Below, piece after piece: positions 52,134 to 63,602 of a stretch of DNA of 64,000 bases. The notes under the pieces were generated by a model. It was not told where the DNA came from, searched no databases, and was given only the letters and a program-made list of their open reading frames with translations. The translations under genes were made by a program, and so were the position numbers. Numbering within the stretch: position 1 is the first letter of the stretch; the number at the start of each line of letters is the position of its first letter. Source of the DNA: Photobacterium arenosum (lineage in GTDB: Bacteria; Pseudomonadota; Gammaproteobacteria; Enterobacterales; Vibrionaceae); the NCBI RefSeq assembly GCF_014841115.1, contig NZ_JACYTP010000012.1, positions 1 to 64,000 on the forward strand, written 5' to 3'.

Positions 52134-53741
52134 ATGAGTATGGAAAATCACCACCAGTTTGGTCAGCTGACGTTGGTCGCACCGCTTTCAGAGTCACAGC
52201 GAGACATCCTGAGTGATGACGCAATGGCTTTTGTTGAGCAACTGGTCAGTCGATTTGCTTCCCGTGTGCCGGAACTGCTGGCAGCACGTGAAGTTCGTCA
52301 GCAGTCTATTGATGCCGGGCAGTTACCTGACTTCCTGCCTGGCACCCGGGATATCCGCGAAGGTAACTGGACCATTCAGAACATTCCGTCTGATCTGCAG
52401 GATCGCCGTGTGGAAATCACAGGTCCCGTTGATCGCAAAATGGTGATTAATGCGCTGAATGCCAATGTAAAAGTATTCATGGCGGATTTCGAAGACTCCT
52501 TTGCCCCCGCCTGGAGTGCAGTGATTGACGGCCAGCGTAACCTTAGGGATGCGGTGAAGCGCACTATTTCTTACACCCACCCTGACACAGGGAAAGTGTA
52601 TGAATTGAAAGAGGACCCAGCAGTACTGATCTGTCGCGTCCGCGGCTTGCACCTGCCGGAAAAACACCTCTTCTGGAATGGTCAGCCGATTCCGGGTGCG
52701 CTGCTGGATTTTGGCTTGTATTTCTTCCACAACCATAAGCAATTGCTGGAAAACGGCAGCGGGCCGTACTTCTATGTTCCCAAGCTGCAGGCTTACCAGG
52801 AAGCGGCCTGGTGGAGTGATGTGTTCAGTTTTGCCGAAGATCAGGCTGGCCTGGCGCGAGGCACGATTAAGGCCACTGTGCTGATTGAAACTCTGCCGGC
52901 AGTGTTTGAAATGAATGAAATTCTTTTCAGCCTGAAAGAGCACATTGTGGGTCTGAACTGTGGCCGTTGGGATTACATCTTCAGTTATATCAAGACACTG
53001 CGTAACCACCCGGATCGTATCTTGCCGGATCGGCAGGTGGTGACCATGGAAAAACCTTTCCTCAACGCTTACTCACGTTTGCTGGTGAGAACCTGCCACC
53101 GTCGCGGAGCGTTTGCAATGGGAGGCATGGCAGCCTTTATTCCTTCTAAGGATGCCGAGCGTAATGCCTGGGTACTGGACAAGATCCAGACCGATAAAGC
53201 GCTGGAAGCCAATAACGGCCATGACGGCACCTGGGTTGCCCACCCGGGGCTGGCGGATACCGCCCGCGACGTTTTTGATAAGTGCCTGGGTGCACGTTCA
53301 AATCAACTGGATGTGACGCGTGATTCGGATGCACCGATCACGGCGGCTGAGCTGTTGGCACCCTGCGACGGCGAACGAACAGAAGACGGTATGCGTCATA
53401 ACATTCGTGTTGCTGTGCAGTACATCGAAGCCTGGATCTCTGGCAACGGATGTGTGCCGATTTACGGCATGATGGAAGATGCTGCCACCGCTGAAATCTC
53501 TCGTGCTTCCATCTGGCAATGGATGAAGCACGGAAAGTCGCTGAGTAACGGCCAGATAGTTACCAAAGCACTGTTTGAACAACTGCTGGATGAAGAAATG
53601 CAAGTCCTGGAGCAGGAAATCGGTACTGAGCGTTTCAGCAAAGGACAATTCCAGGAAGCGGCTGCCATGATGGCGCGCCTGACCACCAGTGATGAGTTGG
53701 TCACCTTCCTGACACTGCCTGGTTATGAATACCTGGAATAA
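52134..53741 (+). CDS. aceB: Malate synthase A
   Basis: Malate synthase condenses glyoxylate with acetyl-CoA to malate, the second step of the glyoxylate shunt. The 535-residue protein is of isoform A, with the TIM-barrel core beginning VFMADFEDSFAPAW near residue 117, the LNCGRWDYIFSYIKT segment near 274 that bears acidic metal ligands, and FAMGGMAAFIPSKD near 330. The C-terminal plug carries the catalytic Asp in YGMMEDAATAEISR. It precedes aceA by 170 bases. Confidence 0.97.
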   Translation: MSMENHHQFGQLTLVAPLSESQRDILSDDAMAFVEQLVSRFASRVPELLAAREVRQQSIDAGQLPDFLPGTRDIREGNWTIQNIPSDLQDRRVEITGPVDRKMVINALNANVKVFMADFEDSFAPAWSAVIDGQRNLRDAVKRTISYTHPDTGKVYELKEDPAVLICRVRGLHLPEKHLFWNGQPIPGALLDFGLYFFHNHKQLLENGSGPYFYVPKLQAYQEAAWWSDVFSFAEDQAGLARGTIKATVLIETLPAVFEMNEILFSLKEHIVGLNCGRWDYIFSYIKTLRNHPDRILPDRQVVTMEKPFLNAYSRLLVRTCHRRGAFAMGGMAAFIPSKDAERNAWVLDKIQTDKALEANNGHDGTWVAHPGLADTARDVFDKCLGARSNQLDVTRDSDAPITAAELLAPCDGERTEDGMRHNIRVAVQYIEAWISGNGCVPIYGMMEDAATAEISRASIWQWMKHGKSLSNGQIVTKALFEQLLDEEMQVLEQEIGTERFSKGQFQEAAAMMARLTTSDELVTFLTLPGYEYLE

Positions 53742-53804
53742 CAGTGAAGCAAGCATTCAAACCGGAACTGTACACATAACAAAAAGCACATAGTGCAACA
53801 AGTA

Positions 53805-53826
53805 CTGCCCGGCTTAGTCCGGGCAG
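53805..53826 (+). other. Hairpin between aceB and aceA
   Basis: CTGCCCGG and CCGGGCAG pair perfectly around a six-base loop. No T-run follows. It may stabilise the upstream message or tune relative expression of the two genes. Confidence 0.65.
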
Positions 53827-53911
53827 AGGAAGCCCAAGAAAACTGAGTAGAACTGAAGCGCAGAACGTCCAGATTTTGCGAAATATCGCCACATAATACG
53901 AGGGATTTATT

Positions 53912-55219
53912 ATGACACTGACTCGCCAGCAACAGATCGAAGCCATTGAAAAGGATTGGGCGGAGAACCCACGTTGGAAACATGTTAAGCGTACTTATAC
54001 TGCGGAAGAAGTGGTTAATCTGCGTGGTTCGGTCGTACCGGCGAACACACTGGCACAGCGCGGTGCTGATAAGTTGTGGGATTTAGTTAACGGCTCTGCC
54101 AAGAAAGGCTATGTGAACTGTCTTGGCGCTCTGACCGGCGGCCAGGCTGTTCAGCAGGCGAAAGCGGGAATTGAAGCTATTTATTTGTCAGGCTGGCAGG
54201 TAGCTGCTGATAACAACACGGCATCATCCATGTACCCAGACCAGTCCCTGTACCCGGTCGATTCAGTGCCAGCGGTTGTAAAGCGCATCAATAACTCTTT
54301 CCGCCGTGCTGATCAGATTCAGTGGGCAAACGGCAACAGCCCGGAAGAAGGTGGCATTGATTACTTCCTGCCTATCGTTGCAGATGCGGAAGCCGGCTTT
54401 GGCGGGGTACTGAATGCTTACGAGCTGATGCGCAGCATGATTGATGCAGGAGCTGCCGGCGTACACTTCGAAGATCAACTGGCTTCGGTGAAAAAATGCG
54501 GCCACATGGGCGGTAAAGTTCTGGTACCTACGCAAGAAGCGGTACAAAAACTGATTGCTGCCCGTCTGGCGGCGGACGTTTCCGGCACAACGACGCTAGT
54601 GATTGCCCGTACCGACGCCAACGCTGCCGATTTGCTGACCTCAGACTGCGATCCGTATGATGCCGATTTCATTACCGGTGAGCGTACACAGGAAGGTTTC
54701 TACCGCGTTCGTGCCGGTATCGATCAGGCTATCGCCCGTGGTCTGGCTTATGCTCCGTATGCCGACCTGATCTGGTGTGAAACAGCGACGCCTTGTCTGG
54801 AAGAAGCGCGTAAGTTTGCTGAAGCTATCCATGCTAAATACCCGGATCAGCTGCTGGCGTATAACTGCTCACCTTCTTTCAACTGGGAGAAGAACCTGGA
54901 TGCCGATACGATTGCCAAATTCCAGCAAGAGCTGTCTGACATGGGCTACAAGTACCAGTTCATCACACTGGCGGGCATCCACAACATGTGGTTCAACATG
55001 TTCGAGCTGGCACACGCTTATGCTCAGGGTGAAGGTATGCGCCATTATGTTGAGAAAGTACAGCGCCCTGAGTTTGCGGCAGCAGAGAAGGGTTATACCT
55101 TTGTTGCTCACCAGCAGGAAGTGGGTACTGGTTACTTCGACAAAATGACGAACGTCATTCAGGGCGGAAACTCATCTGTGACTGCGCTGACAGGTTCAAC
55201 TGAAGAAGATCAATTCTGA
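53912..55219 (+). CDS. aceA: Isocitrate lyase
   Basis: Isocitrate lyase splits isocitrate into succinate and glyoxylate and opens the glyoxylate shunt, needed for growth on acetate or fatty acids. The 435-residue protein has the catalytic loop KKCGHMGGK near 190-198 with the nucleophilic Cys, the metal site [10 protein letters not shown] variant ([17 protein letters not shown]) near 151, and the NCSPSFNW segment near 316. It follows aceB and is followed by a terminator. No aceK kinase gene follows, unlike in E. coli. Confidence 0.97.
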   Translation: MTLTRQQQIEAIEKDWAENPRWKHVKRTYTAEEVVNLRGSVVPANTLAQRGADKLWDLVNGSAKKGYVNCLGALTGGQAVQQAKAGIEAIYLSGWQVAADNNTASSMYPDQSLYPVDSVPAVVKRINNSFRRADQIQWANGNSPEEGGIDYFLPIVADAEAGFGGVLNAYELMRSMIDAGAAGVHFEDQLASVKKCGHMGGKVLVPTQEAVQKLIAARLAADVSGTTTLVIARTDANAADLLTSDCDPYDADFITGERTQEGFYRVRAGIDQAIARGLAYAPYADLIWCETATPCLEEARKFAEAIHAKYPDQLLAYNCSPSFNWEKNLDADTIAKFQQELSDMGYKYQFITLAGIHNMWFNMFELAHAYAQGEGMRHYVEKVQRPEFAAAEKGYTFVAHQQEVGTGYFDKMTNVIQGGNSSVTALTGSTEEDQF

Positions 55220-55296
55220 TTGAATTGACCGGCAATAAGCAATCTATCCTAGTAAGACCGTTTCGCAGCTGTTACCCGAGAGGGGATTGCGATTAA

Positions 55297-55346
55297 CGTT
55301 ATCGACTGTGATCAGGCTTGTTCACGTCAAGCCTAGTCTGATAACG
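55297..55346 (+). other. Long imperfect hairpin downstream of aceA
   Basis: CGTTATC...GACT...AGGCTTG on the left pairs with CAAGCCT...AGTC...GATAACG on the right, with a six-base bulge and a seven-base loop. It could be a 3'-UTR structure or part of a small RNA ending at the terminator at 55374-55400. Confidence 0.55.
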
Positions 55347-55373
55347 CTTTCTCTTAACGAATTGTTATCGCCT

Positions 55374-55400
55374 TGGGAGCCTCTGGCTCCCCTTTTTCTT
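55374..55400 (+). terminator. Rho-independent terminator of aceA
   Basis: GGGAGCC and GGCTCCC pair around a three-base loop and are followed by CTTTTTCTTTTC. It lies 155 bases past the aceA stop, leaving a long 3' untranslated region. Confidence 0.85.
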
Positions 55401-55452
55401 TTCTGATTTTTCTAATCAGTATTTTCGACTTATCTCTGCTTTTTGCCTTCGC

Positions 55453-56064
55453 TTACTTTTCCGGGCGTAGCAGCACCTCTTTGTGCGTCAGCCAGAATGC
55501 TTGGGATGCATCCATCAGCCTTGGATAGAGAATGAAGAAGCTCTGTTCCAGCTCCTGATAATGCCCGGCCAGAAAAGGCGGACATTCAGCCAGCGAGCTT
55601 AACTTCGGGCGGCGAATTGCCATGCGTTCCAATGCCTGATGAATACTGGCAACCTGCTGATACTGAATCAGCCATTCTTGCTGCCACATACGTTGCGTCA
55701 TTTGCCGGTAATGGTCCGGTTCATTTCCCTCAAAGCCTTCAACGTTTTTACGCGCCTGTTCAACAAATGCGGCCAAGGGTAAGGCATGGAAAGTCTGCCA
55801 GTGGCGGGCGAGGTAATGATCCCAGATCATATCCAGAGCGATACCGCTTACCCGGCGGATGTCCGGCGGAAACGCTCTGCGCCAGGCTCTGACTTCAGGC
55901 TGGCTGTCGATATAGCTATCGACAAAGCGGTGAAGCTTGATACCTGCTGCCACATCAGAAGAATAATCGCGGTAGGGATCGCCGCGAACAAAATCGGCCA
56001 GCAAGTTGCCCGCCAGATGACTCTGACAATGATCAGCCAAGTGAAGGTGTGCCAGGAAGTTCAT
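55453..56064 (-). CDS. acpH: Acyl-carrier-protein phosphodiesterase
   Basis: AcpH removes the phosphopantetheine arm from holo-ACP. The 203-residue protein has an HD-like fold: MNFLAHLHLADHCQSHLAGNLLADFVRG at the start, KLHRFVDSYIDSQPEV, and ALDMIWDHYLARHW near residue 90. The ATG at 56064 gives the standard start; a longer frame extends 21 codons upstream. It is convergent with aceA and monocistronic. Confidence 0.93.
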   Translation of the reverse strand: MNFLAHLHLADHCQSHLAGNLLADFVRGDPYRDYSSDVAAGIKLHRFVDSYIDSQPEVRAWRRAFPPDIRRVSGIALDMIWDHYLARHWQTFHALPLAAFVEQARKNVEGFEGNEPDHYRQMTQRMWQQEWLIQYQQVASIHQALERMAIRRPKLSSLAECPPFLAGHYQELEQSFFILYPRLMDASQAFWLTHKEVLLRPEK

Positions 56065-56397
56065 AGTAGTGAATTCAACATCTATTGCTGCCGTTAGATA
56101 AGAGTGAGCCTGACACTGTAGCAGCAATACCGGGCTGCGGTGCAGTGACTGCGTGCAGTATCAGATACAGTGTAGAGTGAAACATAATGATGCTGTCATT
56201 CTGAGGCACTGGTAAAACTTTTTGGATCTCTTTTCGCAGTTGCGGACTTTATTGCGAAAAAACGCCACTATCCTTAGTTAAAGCAAGCAGTTTGGTCGCC
56301 TTAGTTTAGTCGCATTGCCTGAGTCATATTAATAGACTCATGAGTTCCTATGTAACCCTTTTGCTGCGATGCTTTGCCCAGGGAGTGAGGGAATACT
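56065..56397. other. Divergent intergenic region acpH-protease
   Basis: About 330 bases with no gene seen. It should hold the promoters for acpH and the first protease; no clear operator was found. Confidence 0.5.
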
Positions 56398-57552
56398 ATG
56401 AACGCCTTTTCATTCATGCCGTTAGCCGCAGTACTGGCCTTGCCACTGATTTCAGGCACTGTGTTGGCCGAACAGCAAGTGCAGCAAGCCAGTGCCTCAG
56501 CCCGTACTGAACCGGTAGCCAGGATCATTGGCGGCAACCCGACATATCAGGAAAACATTCCGTGGCAGGCGCTGGTATATATTGACGCCGGCAACGACGG
56601 CCATGATGTCTTTCAGTGCGGTGGTGTCATCATAGATAAGAATACAGTACTGACAGCCGCACATTGCATTATCAAAAACTCAGTCGCAGCGCAGCAAGAT
56701 GAGATATTTGTCTGGGCGGGTATTACCTCGACGGACTCTGTGACTGCTTTCAATGCCCTGCGAGTGACAGCGGTTGATCTACATCCGGGTTTTAATGAAG
56801 AGACTTTTATCAATGATATTGCTTTGCTGCGCCTGGGCAAGGATATTCCGGCAGGTGCCCAGCCCATCCAACTGGCCACTGTGAGTGAACAGCAACAGGC
56901 CGATACGGCATTTGACAATACTTTTGTGCCCGACAGCCAGCGCGGTCAGAATTTACTGGTGTCCGGGTGGGGCCGGACCTCAACTGAACCCGGGGCCACC
57001 TCGGCCCGGCAGCTGCAGCATGCGTTGCTTGCTGGCGTGCCGGACGATTATTGCGAACAGGTATGGGGCTCAGTGGTTGAACCGTCTCAGAGTGCAATGT
57101 TTGTGTGTGCGATGTCGCCAGATCCTGCGGTTAAGCGTGACACTTGTCAGGGCGATTCCGGCGGTCCATTGGTGTGGCAGAACCCCCAGGCCAGCGCCGA
57201 TAGTGATCTGGGTTTTCGGCTGGTGGGCTTAGTCAGCTTTGGGGCGGAATGCGGAGCGGATTTCCCTGCTGTTTATACTGAGGTTTCTCATTATCGTGAT
57301 TGGATTGCTTTGATAGCGGGAGACGGTTTTAACTTTTACCCGGACTCTGTTTTTGCATTTAATCCGTTTGCCCTCAATGCCGAAAATACCTCAGTGACGT
57401 CTGAGACAGACACTCAGAACAGCCAAGACAGTGCTATCAGTGCATTGAGTAGCGCTATGGCGAGTCGATCGGGGGGGAGCGTAACGGCAGGAGGCATGCT
57501 TGCACTGCTGGGGATGCTCTGGTGGCGCAGAAGTCAGGGCGGTGAAAGCTGA
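56398..57552 (+). CDS. Trypsin-like serine protease with GlyGly-CTERM tail (copy 1)
   Basis: A 384-residue exported protease of chymotrypsin fold (S1A). Signal peptide 1-24 (cleavage after VLA), a short propeptide ending at Arg42 before IIGG, the activation site, and the triad His89 (TAAHC), Asp140 (NDIALL) and Ser254 (GDSGGP). Asp248, six residues before the Ser, predicts cleavage after Arg or Lys. A linker rich in Ser and Thr leads to the C-terminal SRSGGSVTAGGMLALLGML, with a basic end, a GlyGly-CTERM segment that rhombosortase cuts in cells exporting substrates by type II secretion. Resembles the Ves proteases of Vibrio cholerae. Followed by a related gene. Confidence 0.92.
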   Translation: MNAFSFMPLAAVLALPLISGTVLAEQQVQQASASARTEPVARIIGGNPTYQENIPWQALVYIDAGNDGHDVFQCGGVIIDKNTVLTAAHCIIKNSVAAQQDEIFVWAGITSTDSVTAFNALRVTAVDLHPGFNEETFINDIALLRLGKDIPAGAQPIQLATVSEQQQADTAFDNTFVPDSQRGQNLLVSGWGRTSTEPGATSARQLQHALLAGVPDDYCEQVWGSVVEPSQSAMFVCAMSPDPAVKRDTCQGDSGGPLVWQNPQASADSDLGFRLVGLVSFGAECGADFPAVYTEVSHYRDWIALIAGDGFNFYPDSVFAFNPFALNAENTSVTSETDTQNSQDSAISALSSAMASRSGGSVTAGGMLALLGMLWWRRSQGGES

Positions 57553-57780
57553 ACAAGGGCAGTTCAGTATGCTCAGTATCTGAGAGGCGTATTAACAACT
57601 GCCCCGTAAAATTATTTTTATTATCAACGGTATTGAATGCTTGTCCCTCCAGAGCCTGATGCCACTCTGTCTGCTTTATCCTCTGCAATGAACTATCCGT
57701 CCAAATTCTCAATAAGTGACAATGGCGCAATAACAGTGAGAATTATAATTAAGCGACTGTAAATCATGAGGGTAGCAGTT

Positions 57781-58890
57781 ATGAAAGCCCCCATAACTAA
57801 CAGTCTGTTATTGCTGGCTTTCCTGTTTTTTGTGTCAGGGCTGGCGAAGGCACAGACTGATGAGTCGCCTGCCCAGGCGGAGCAATTCGAACCAACAGCC
57901 AGAATTGTTGGTGGTATATCCGCTGTGCCCGGAGATATTCCCTGGCAGGCGTTTATCAATATTGATTTTTCTGATAACGGCACAGAAGTGTACCTGTGTG
58001 GCGGTGTGGTGATTGCTCCTCGCATCATACTGACAGCGGCGCATTGCATTATCAATGGCGGCCGAATTGCCACTCCCCTGCGTGTGAAAGTCTGGGCCGG
58101 TATTACATCGGTATTCAGTGCGACAAGCAGAAATGCTGTCCCTGTCAGCGCAATCAATGTGCATCCCAGTTACAACAGCAGTAATTTTAACAACGATATT
58201 GCCATCATCCGCCTGAGCCTGGATCTGCCGGAAACTGCGATCCCGATACAGATAGCGTCTGTCCCGACCCAGAACCGGGCGGATGCTGAATTTGCCAATA
58301 CTTGGGTGGCAAACAGCAACCGTCCAGCCAATTTACTGATCTCGGGGTGGGGCAGTGTGACACCGGATCCGGATTCTGCAGGTTCCACTCAGCTGCAACA
58401 GACGGTATTGTCTGGCGTACCCGACCGGGTCTGTGACAACTTGTGGGGGAGTTCGGTGCACCCCGGGGTGTACAGTATTTTTGTCTGCGCCTCTCCTCCG
58501 TCACCTAATTTATCCCGCGACAGCTGCTTTGGTGATTCAGGCGGGCCGTTAGTCTGGCAGGATCCGCAGGCCAGCAGTGATCCGGATTTTGGCCTGCGTC
58601 TGCTGGGGCTGGTGAGCTTCGGCGAAGGGTGTGCCGGCAATCTGCCCGGAGTCTATACCCAAGTCCCTTCCTATTTTGACTGGATAGCCGCTGTCGCTGG
58701 CAGCGATTTCCGTCCCAATCCGGCAGCTGTGTTCAGCGTGAATCCTTTTCTGAAAGACTACAGCAATGCGGGGCTGGAACAGTTTCGGGTGGAGAGCAGT
58801 GGTAGCGATGACAGCGGGGGAAGCTATTCGCTGGCATGGCTGCTGGGACTCGTCGGCCTGCTTCTGTGGCGTTCGCGCAAGAAAGGCTGA
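57781..58890 (+). CDS. Trypsin-like serine protease with GlyGly-CTERM tail (copy 2)
   Basis: A 369-residue paralogue of the preceding protease. Signal peptide about 1-25 (ends LAKA), activation site Arg41 before IVGG, triad His88, Asp139 and Ser253, and the specificity Asp247. The GlyGly-CTERM part is DSGGSYSLAWLLGLVGLLLW with a basic end. The ATG at 57781 has GAGGG upstream and is preferred over one five codons earlier. The two copies differ over most of the surface, so the duplication is old. Both should be exported by the general secretion pathway and then type II secretion and be trimmed by rhombosortase. Confidence 0.92.
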   Translation: MKAPITNSLLLLAFLFFVSGLAKAQTDESPAQAEQFEPTARIVGGISAVPGDIPWQAFINIDFSDNGTEVYLCGGVVIAPRIILTAAHCIINGGRIATPLRVKVWAGITSVFSATSRNAVPVSAINVHPSYNSSNFNNDIAIIRLSLDLPETAIPIQIASVPTQNRADAEFANTWVANSNRPANLLISGWGSVTPDPDSAGSTQLQQTVLSGVPDRVCDNLWGSSVHPGVYSIFVCASPPSPNLSRDSCFGDSGGPLVWQDPQASSDPDFGLRLLGLVSFGEGCAGNLPGVYTQVPSYFDWIAAVAGSDFRPNPAAVFSVNPFLKDYSNAGLEQFRVESSGSDDSGGSYSLAWLLGLVGLLLWRSRKKG

Positions 58891-58979
58891 CAACAAATCA
58901 TTTCATAACATTTCTCCGGGCTTGATATTGCAGTGTGGCGGCCTATACTAGCTGCCTGCTGTAAGTTAGGGCCTAAAAA

Positions 58980-60032
58980 ATGCAAGTTTCAGATTTTCAC
59001 TTTGACCTTCCCGATGAATTGATTGCACGTTATCCGCAGCCGGAGCGTTCATCCAGCCGCCTGTTACAACTGGACGGTAACAGCGGTGATGTGTGCCATA
59101 AATCGTTTAGAGATGTGTTGGATCTGGTGCGTCCCGGTGACCTGCTGGTATTTAACAATACCCGGGTGATCCCGGCGCGTATGTTCGGCCGTAAAGCCAG
59201 TGGCGGTAAGCTGGAAGTGCTGGTCGAGCGACTGCTTGATGATAAGAGCATTCTGGCTCACGTTCGGGCTTCTAAAGCACCCAAACCGGGCACCCAACTG
59301 TTATTGGGCGAAAATGACGAGTTTGAAGCCGAAATGGTTGCCCGCCACGATGCCTTGTTTGAAATTCGCTTCAACAGTGCGCTGACGGTACTGGAGATTC
59401 TGGAGCAGGTTGGTCACATGCCCTTGCCGCCTTATATCGACCGTCCGGACGAAGAAGCAGACAAAGAGCGTTATCAAACGGTTTATAATGCCAAACCCGG
59501 TGCAGTGGCTGCTCCGACCGCCGGGCTGCATTTTGATGAACAACTATTGGCGGATATCAAGTCAAAAGGGGCCGAGTTTGCCTTCGTGACCTTGCACGTA
59601 GGTGCCGGCACCTTCCAGCCAGTCCGGGTTGATAATATTCATGATCACCATATGCACGCAGAATACGTCGAAGTTCCGCAAGAGGTGGTTGATGCGATTC
59701 AGGCCACCCGAGCCCGTGGCGGCCGGGTGATTGCAGTGGGAACCACTTCTGTTCGTTCGCTGGAAAGTGCGGCTCAGGATGCCCTGAAGAACGGTACCGA
59801 ACTGGTCCCTTTCTTTGGCGACACGGATATTTTCATCTTCCCTGGCTACGAGTTCCAGCTGGTGGACGTGCTGATCACCAATTTCCACCTGCCGGAATCC
59901 ACCCTGATCATGCTGGTGAGCGCATTTGCCGGTTATGAAAATACCATGGGCGCTTATCAGCAGGCTGTTGAACACAGTTACCGTTTCTTCAGTTACGGGG
60001 ATTCTATGTTCATCACCCGGCGACAGCGCTGA
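58980..60032 (+). CDS. queA: tRNA preQ1-34 ribosyltransferase-isomerase QueA
   Basis: QueA transfers the ribosyl part of S-adenosylmethionine to preQ1 at tRNA position 34, giving epoxyqueuosine. The 350-residue protein is full length and closely follows the family: [24 protein letters not shown] at the start, [12 protein letters not shown] near 57, [12 protein letters not shown] near 180, and [17 protein letters not shown] near 306. It precedes tgt, its pathway partner, with a 200-base gap holding a hairpin. Confidence 0.96.
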   Translation: MQVSDFHFDLPDELIARYPQPERSSSRLLQLDGNSGDVCHKSFRDVLDLVRPGDLLVFNNTRVIPARMFGRKASGGKLEVLVERLLDDKSILAHVRASKAPKPGTQLLLGENDEFEAEMVARHDALFEIRFNSALTVLEILEQVGHMPLPPYIDRPDEEADKERYQTVYNAKPGAVAAPTAGLHFDEQLLADIKSKGAEFAFVTLHVGAGTFQPVRVDNIHDHHMHAEYVEVPQEVVDAIQATRARGGRVIAVGTTSVRSLESAAQDALKNGTELVPFFGDTDIFIFPGYEFQLVDVLITNFHLPESTLIMLVSAFAGYENTMGAYQQAVEHSYRFFSYGDSMFITRRQR

Positions 60033-60114
60033 ATCGGCTGCGCTGAGCCAGTGTCTGGCTGTGTGCGTGAATTCTGGCGCGGCAGCCTGAATAGCTGAAC
60101 TTTTACTCAATATC

Positions 60115-60139
60115 ACTGTCTGGTCTTAGGCCGGACAGT
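60115..60139 (+). other. Hairpin between queA and tgt
   Basis: ACTGTCTGG pairs with CCGGACAGT (one G-T pair) around a seven-base loop, without a T-run. It may modulate expression of tgt, which probably has its own ribosome site (TTGGAGG). Confidence 0.5.
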
Positions 60140-60202
60140 TCGCGATCCTGATTGATTGGGGGTTGCAGTGCATCAGGCGATGGGCCTTTTGCATCGACTT
60201 AA

Positions 60203-61363
<1,161 letters not shown>

Positions 61364-61384
61364 CTATAACGAGGACGTGAATAA

Positions 61385-61720
61385 ATGAGTCTTTTTATTT
61401 CTCAGGCACATGCAGCAGCAGAAGGCGCTCCACAAGGTGGCGGCATGCAGCTGTTTATCATGCTGGCTCTGTTTGCTGTAATTTTCTACTTCATGATCTA
61501 CCGTCCGCAGGCCAAGCGGGTGAAAGAGCATAAAAACCTGATGTCTGCCATGGGCAAAGGTGATGAAGTGCTGACCAATGGCGGCCTGGTGGGTAAGATC
61601 ACCAAAGTCTCAGCGGAAAATGACTACATTGTGATCGCACTGAACGACACAACTGAAGTTACCATCAAAAAGGATTTTGTTTCTGCCGTTCTGCCAAAGG
61701 GCACAATGAAATCACTGTAA
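61385..61720 (+). CDS. yajC: Sec translocon accessory protein YajC
   Basis: A 111-residue protein with one membrane span (about 21-41, QLFIMLALFAVIFYFMIYRP) and a cytoplasmic domain with KGDEVLTNGGLVGKITKV. YajC joins SecD and SecF, although its contribution to protein export is modest. Spacing: 21 bases after tgt and 25 before secD. Confidence 0.96.
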   Translation: MSLFISQAHAAAEGAPQGGGMQLFIMLALFAVIFYFMIYRPQAKRVKEHKNLMSAMGKGDEVLTNGGLVGKITKVSAENDYIVIALNDTTEVTIKKDFVSAVLPKGTMKSL

Positions 61721-61745
61721 TTTATGGCTTTGAAGGATCTTCTCA

Positions 61746-63590
61746 GTGTTAAACCGGTATCCCTTGTGGAAGAACCTGATGGTGGTGTTCGCACTGCTCA
61801 TCGGTTTGCTCTATGCACTTCCCAATGTGTTCGGTGAAGATCCAGCGATTCAAATCTCCGGGGCGCGTGGCGCCTCGGTAGAAATGGCCACGCTGGATAA
61901 AGTTACCGAGCAGCTTAATCAAGATAAACTCTCCTACAAATCTGTCGCATTCGAAAACGGGGCTATTCTGGTCCGCTTCAAAGACACTGAGACACAAATC
62001 AGTGCCCGCGATTTAATGAATCAATTTCTTGGCGATAACTATGTTGTTGCTCTGAACCTGGCACCTTCTACTCCTGCCTGGCTGGAAAGCCTGGGCGCCA
62101 CCCCAATGAAACTCGGCCTGGACCTGCGCGGCGGTGTGCACTTTCTGATGGAAGTGGATATGGATGCTGCGATGGATAAACTGCTGGGCCAGCAAGAAGA
62201 TACTTTCCGTACTGAGCTGCGTGAAGCCCGTATCCGTTACCGTGCGATTTCAGTGAAAGGCGACGGGGTGGAAATCCGGCTTCGTAACGACGAGCAAGTA
62301 CAAGAAGCCAAGCGTACACTGTCGGCTTCGCACCCGGACATGCTGTTCGTTGAAGGCAGTGGTTTTGCACTCACCGCCAGCTTCACTGAAGCGCGGATGC
62401 AGGAAATTCGGAACTATGCCGTTGCTCAGAATATTACTATTCTGCGTAACCGGGTTAACGAACTGGGTGTAGCAGAGCCACTGGTTCAGCGTCAGGGCGC
62501 TAACCGCATTGTTGTGGAACTGCCGGGCGTACAGGATACGGCACGTGCCAAAGAAATTCTGGGTGCAACCGCAACCCTGGAATTCCGTGAAGTGGACACC
62601 AATGTGGATCTGGCTGCCGCCGCTGCAGGACGTGTACCACCGGGCAGCGAGGTGAAAACCTCCCGTGACGGTAATCCTGTGGTGCTGAAAAAGCGGGTGA
62701 TCCTCGAAGGTTCACACATTACCGATTCCACATCCAGCAATGACGAGTATGGTCGCCCGCAGGTGAACATCAAGCTGGACAGTGAAGGCGGCAATAAAAT
62801 GACAGCTTTCTCCCGTAATAACGTGGGTAAGCTGATGGCAACGCTGTTCATTGAATATAAAGACAGCGGCAAGCGTTCCCCGGCTGGCAAAGTGATTCTG
62901 GAAAAACACGAAGAAGTGATTAACCAGGCAACTATTCAGACCGCGCTGGGACGTGATTTCCGTATTACCGGGATTGACAGCCAGGCTGAAGCGCACAATT
63001 TGGCACTGCTGTTGCGTGCTGGTGCACTGATCGCGCCAATTTCAATTGTGGAAGAGCGCACTATCGGTCCTTCTATGGGTCAGCAGAACATCGACATGGG
63101 GATCCAGGCCTGTATCTGGGGTATGGTCGCCGTGATGTTGTTCACTTTGCTGTACTACCGCAAGTTCGGTCTGATTGCCAACCTGGCCCTGACGATGAAC
63201 CTGGTATTGATCATTGGTGTGATGTCCATGATTCCGGGCGCCACTATGACCTTGCCGGGTATTGCCGGTATTGTACTGACAGTAGGTATGGCGGTGGATG
63301 CCAACGTGCTGATCTTCGAGCGGATTCGTGAAGAGCTGCGTGATGGTCGCAGCCCGCAGCAGGCGATTCAGCAAGGTTACGCCAATGCTTTCAGCACTAT
63401 CGCTGATGCCAACATCACCACGCTGATCACCGCTATTATTTTGTTTGCGGTAGGTACGGGGGCGATTAAAGGCTTCGCGGTGACGCTGTCTATCGGTATT
63501 CTGACTTCTATGTTTACGGCTATCGTGGGCACCCGTATGTTGGTGAACCTGCTGTATGGCGGTAAGCGCATCGATAAACTGTCGATCTAA
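61746..63590 (+). CDS. secD: Protein translocase subunit SecD
   Basis: SecD with SecF uses the proton gradient to pull proteins through the SecYEG channel on the periplasmic side. The 614-residue protein starts at GTG behind AAGGATC. One N-terminal span (about 9-27) is followed by the large periplasmic P1 domain, including [18 protein letters not shown], and then five more spans with the conserved proton-path Asp in [18 protein letters not shown]. Length is normal; secF follows after 12 bases. Confidence 0.97.
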   Translation: MLNRYPLWKNLMVVFALLIGLLYALPNVFGEDPAIQISGARGASVEMATLDKVTEQLNQDKLSYKSVAFENGAILVRFKDTETQISARDLMNQFLGDNYVVALNLAPSTPAWLESLGATPMKLGLDLRGGVHFLMEVDMDAAMDKLLGQQEDTFRTELREARIRYRAISVKGDGVEIRLRNDEQVQEAKRTLSASHPDMLFVEGSGFALTASFTEARMQEIRNYAVAQNITILRNRVNELGVAEPLVQRQGANRIVVELPGVQDTARAKEILGATATLEFREVDTNVDLAAAAAGRVPPGSEVKTSRDGNPVVLKKRVILEGSHITDSTSSNDEYGRPQVNIKLDSEGGNKMTAFSRNNVGKLMATLFIEYKDSGKRSPAGKVILEKHEEVINQATIQTALGRDFRITGIDSQAEAHNLALLLRAGALIAPISIVEERTIGPSMGQQNIDMGIQACIWGMVAVMLFTLLYYRKFGLIANLALTMNLVLIIGVMSMIPGATMTLPGIAGIVLTVGMAVDANVLIFERIREELRDGRSPQQAIQQGYANAFSTIADANITTLITAIILFAVGTGAIKGFAVTLSIGILTSMFTAIVGTRMLVNLLYGGKRIDKLSI

Positions 63591-63602
63591 GGAGACGCTG
63601 AC

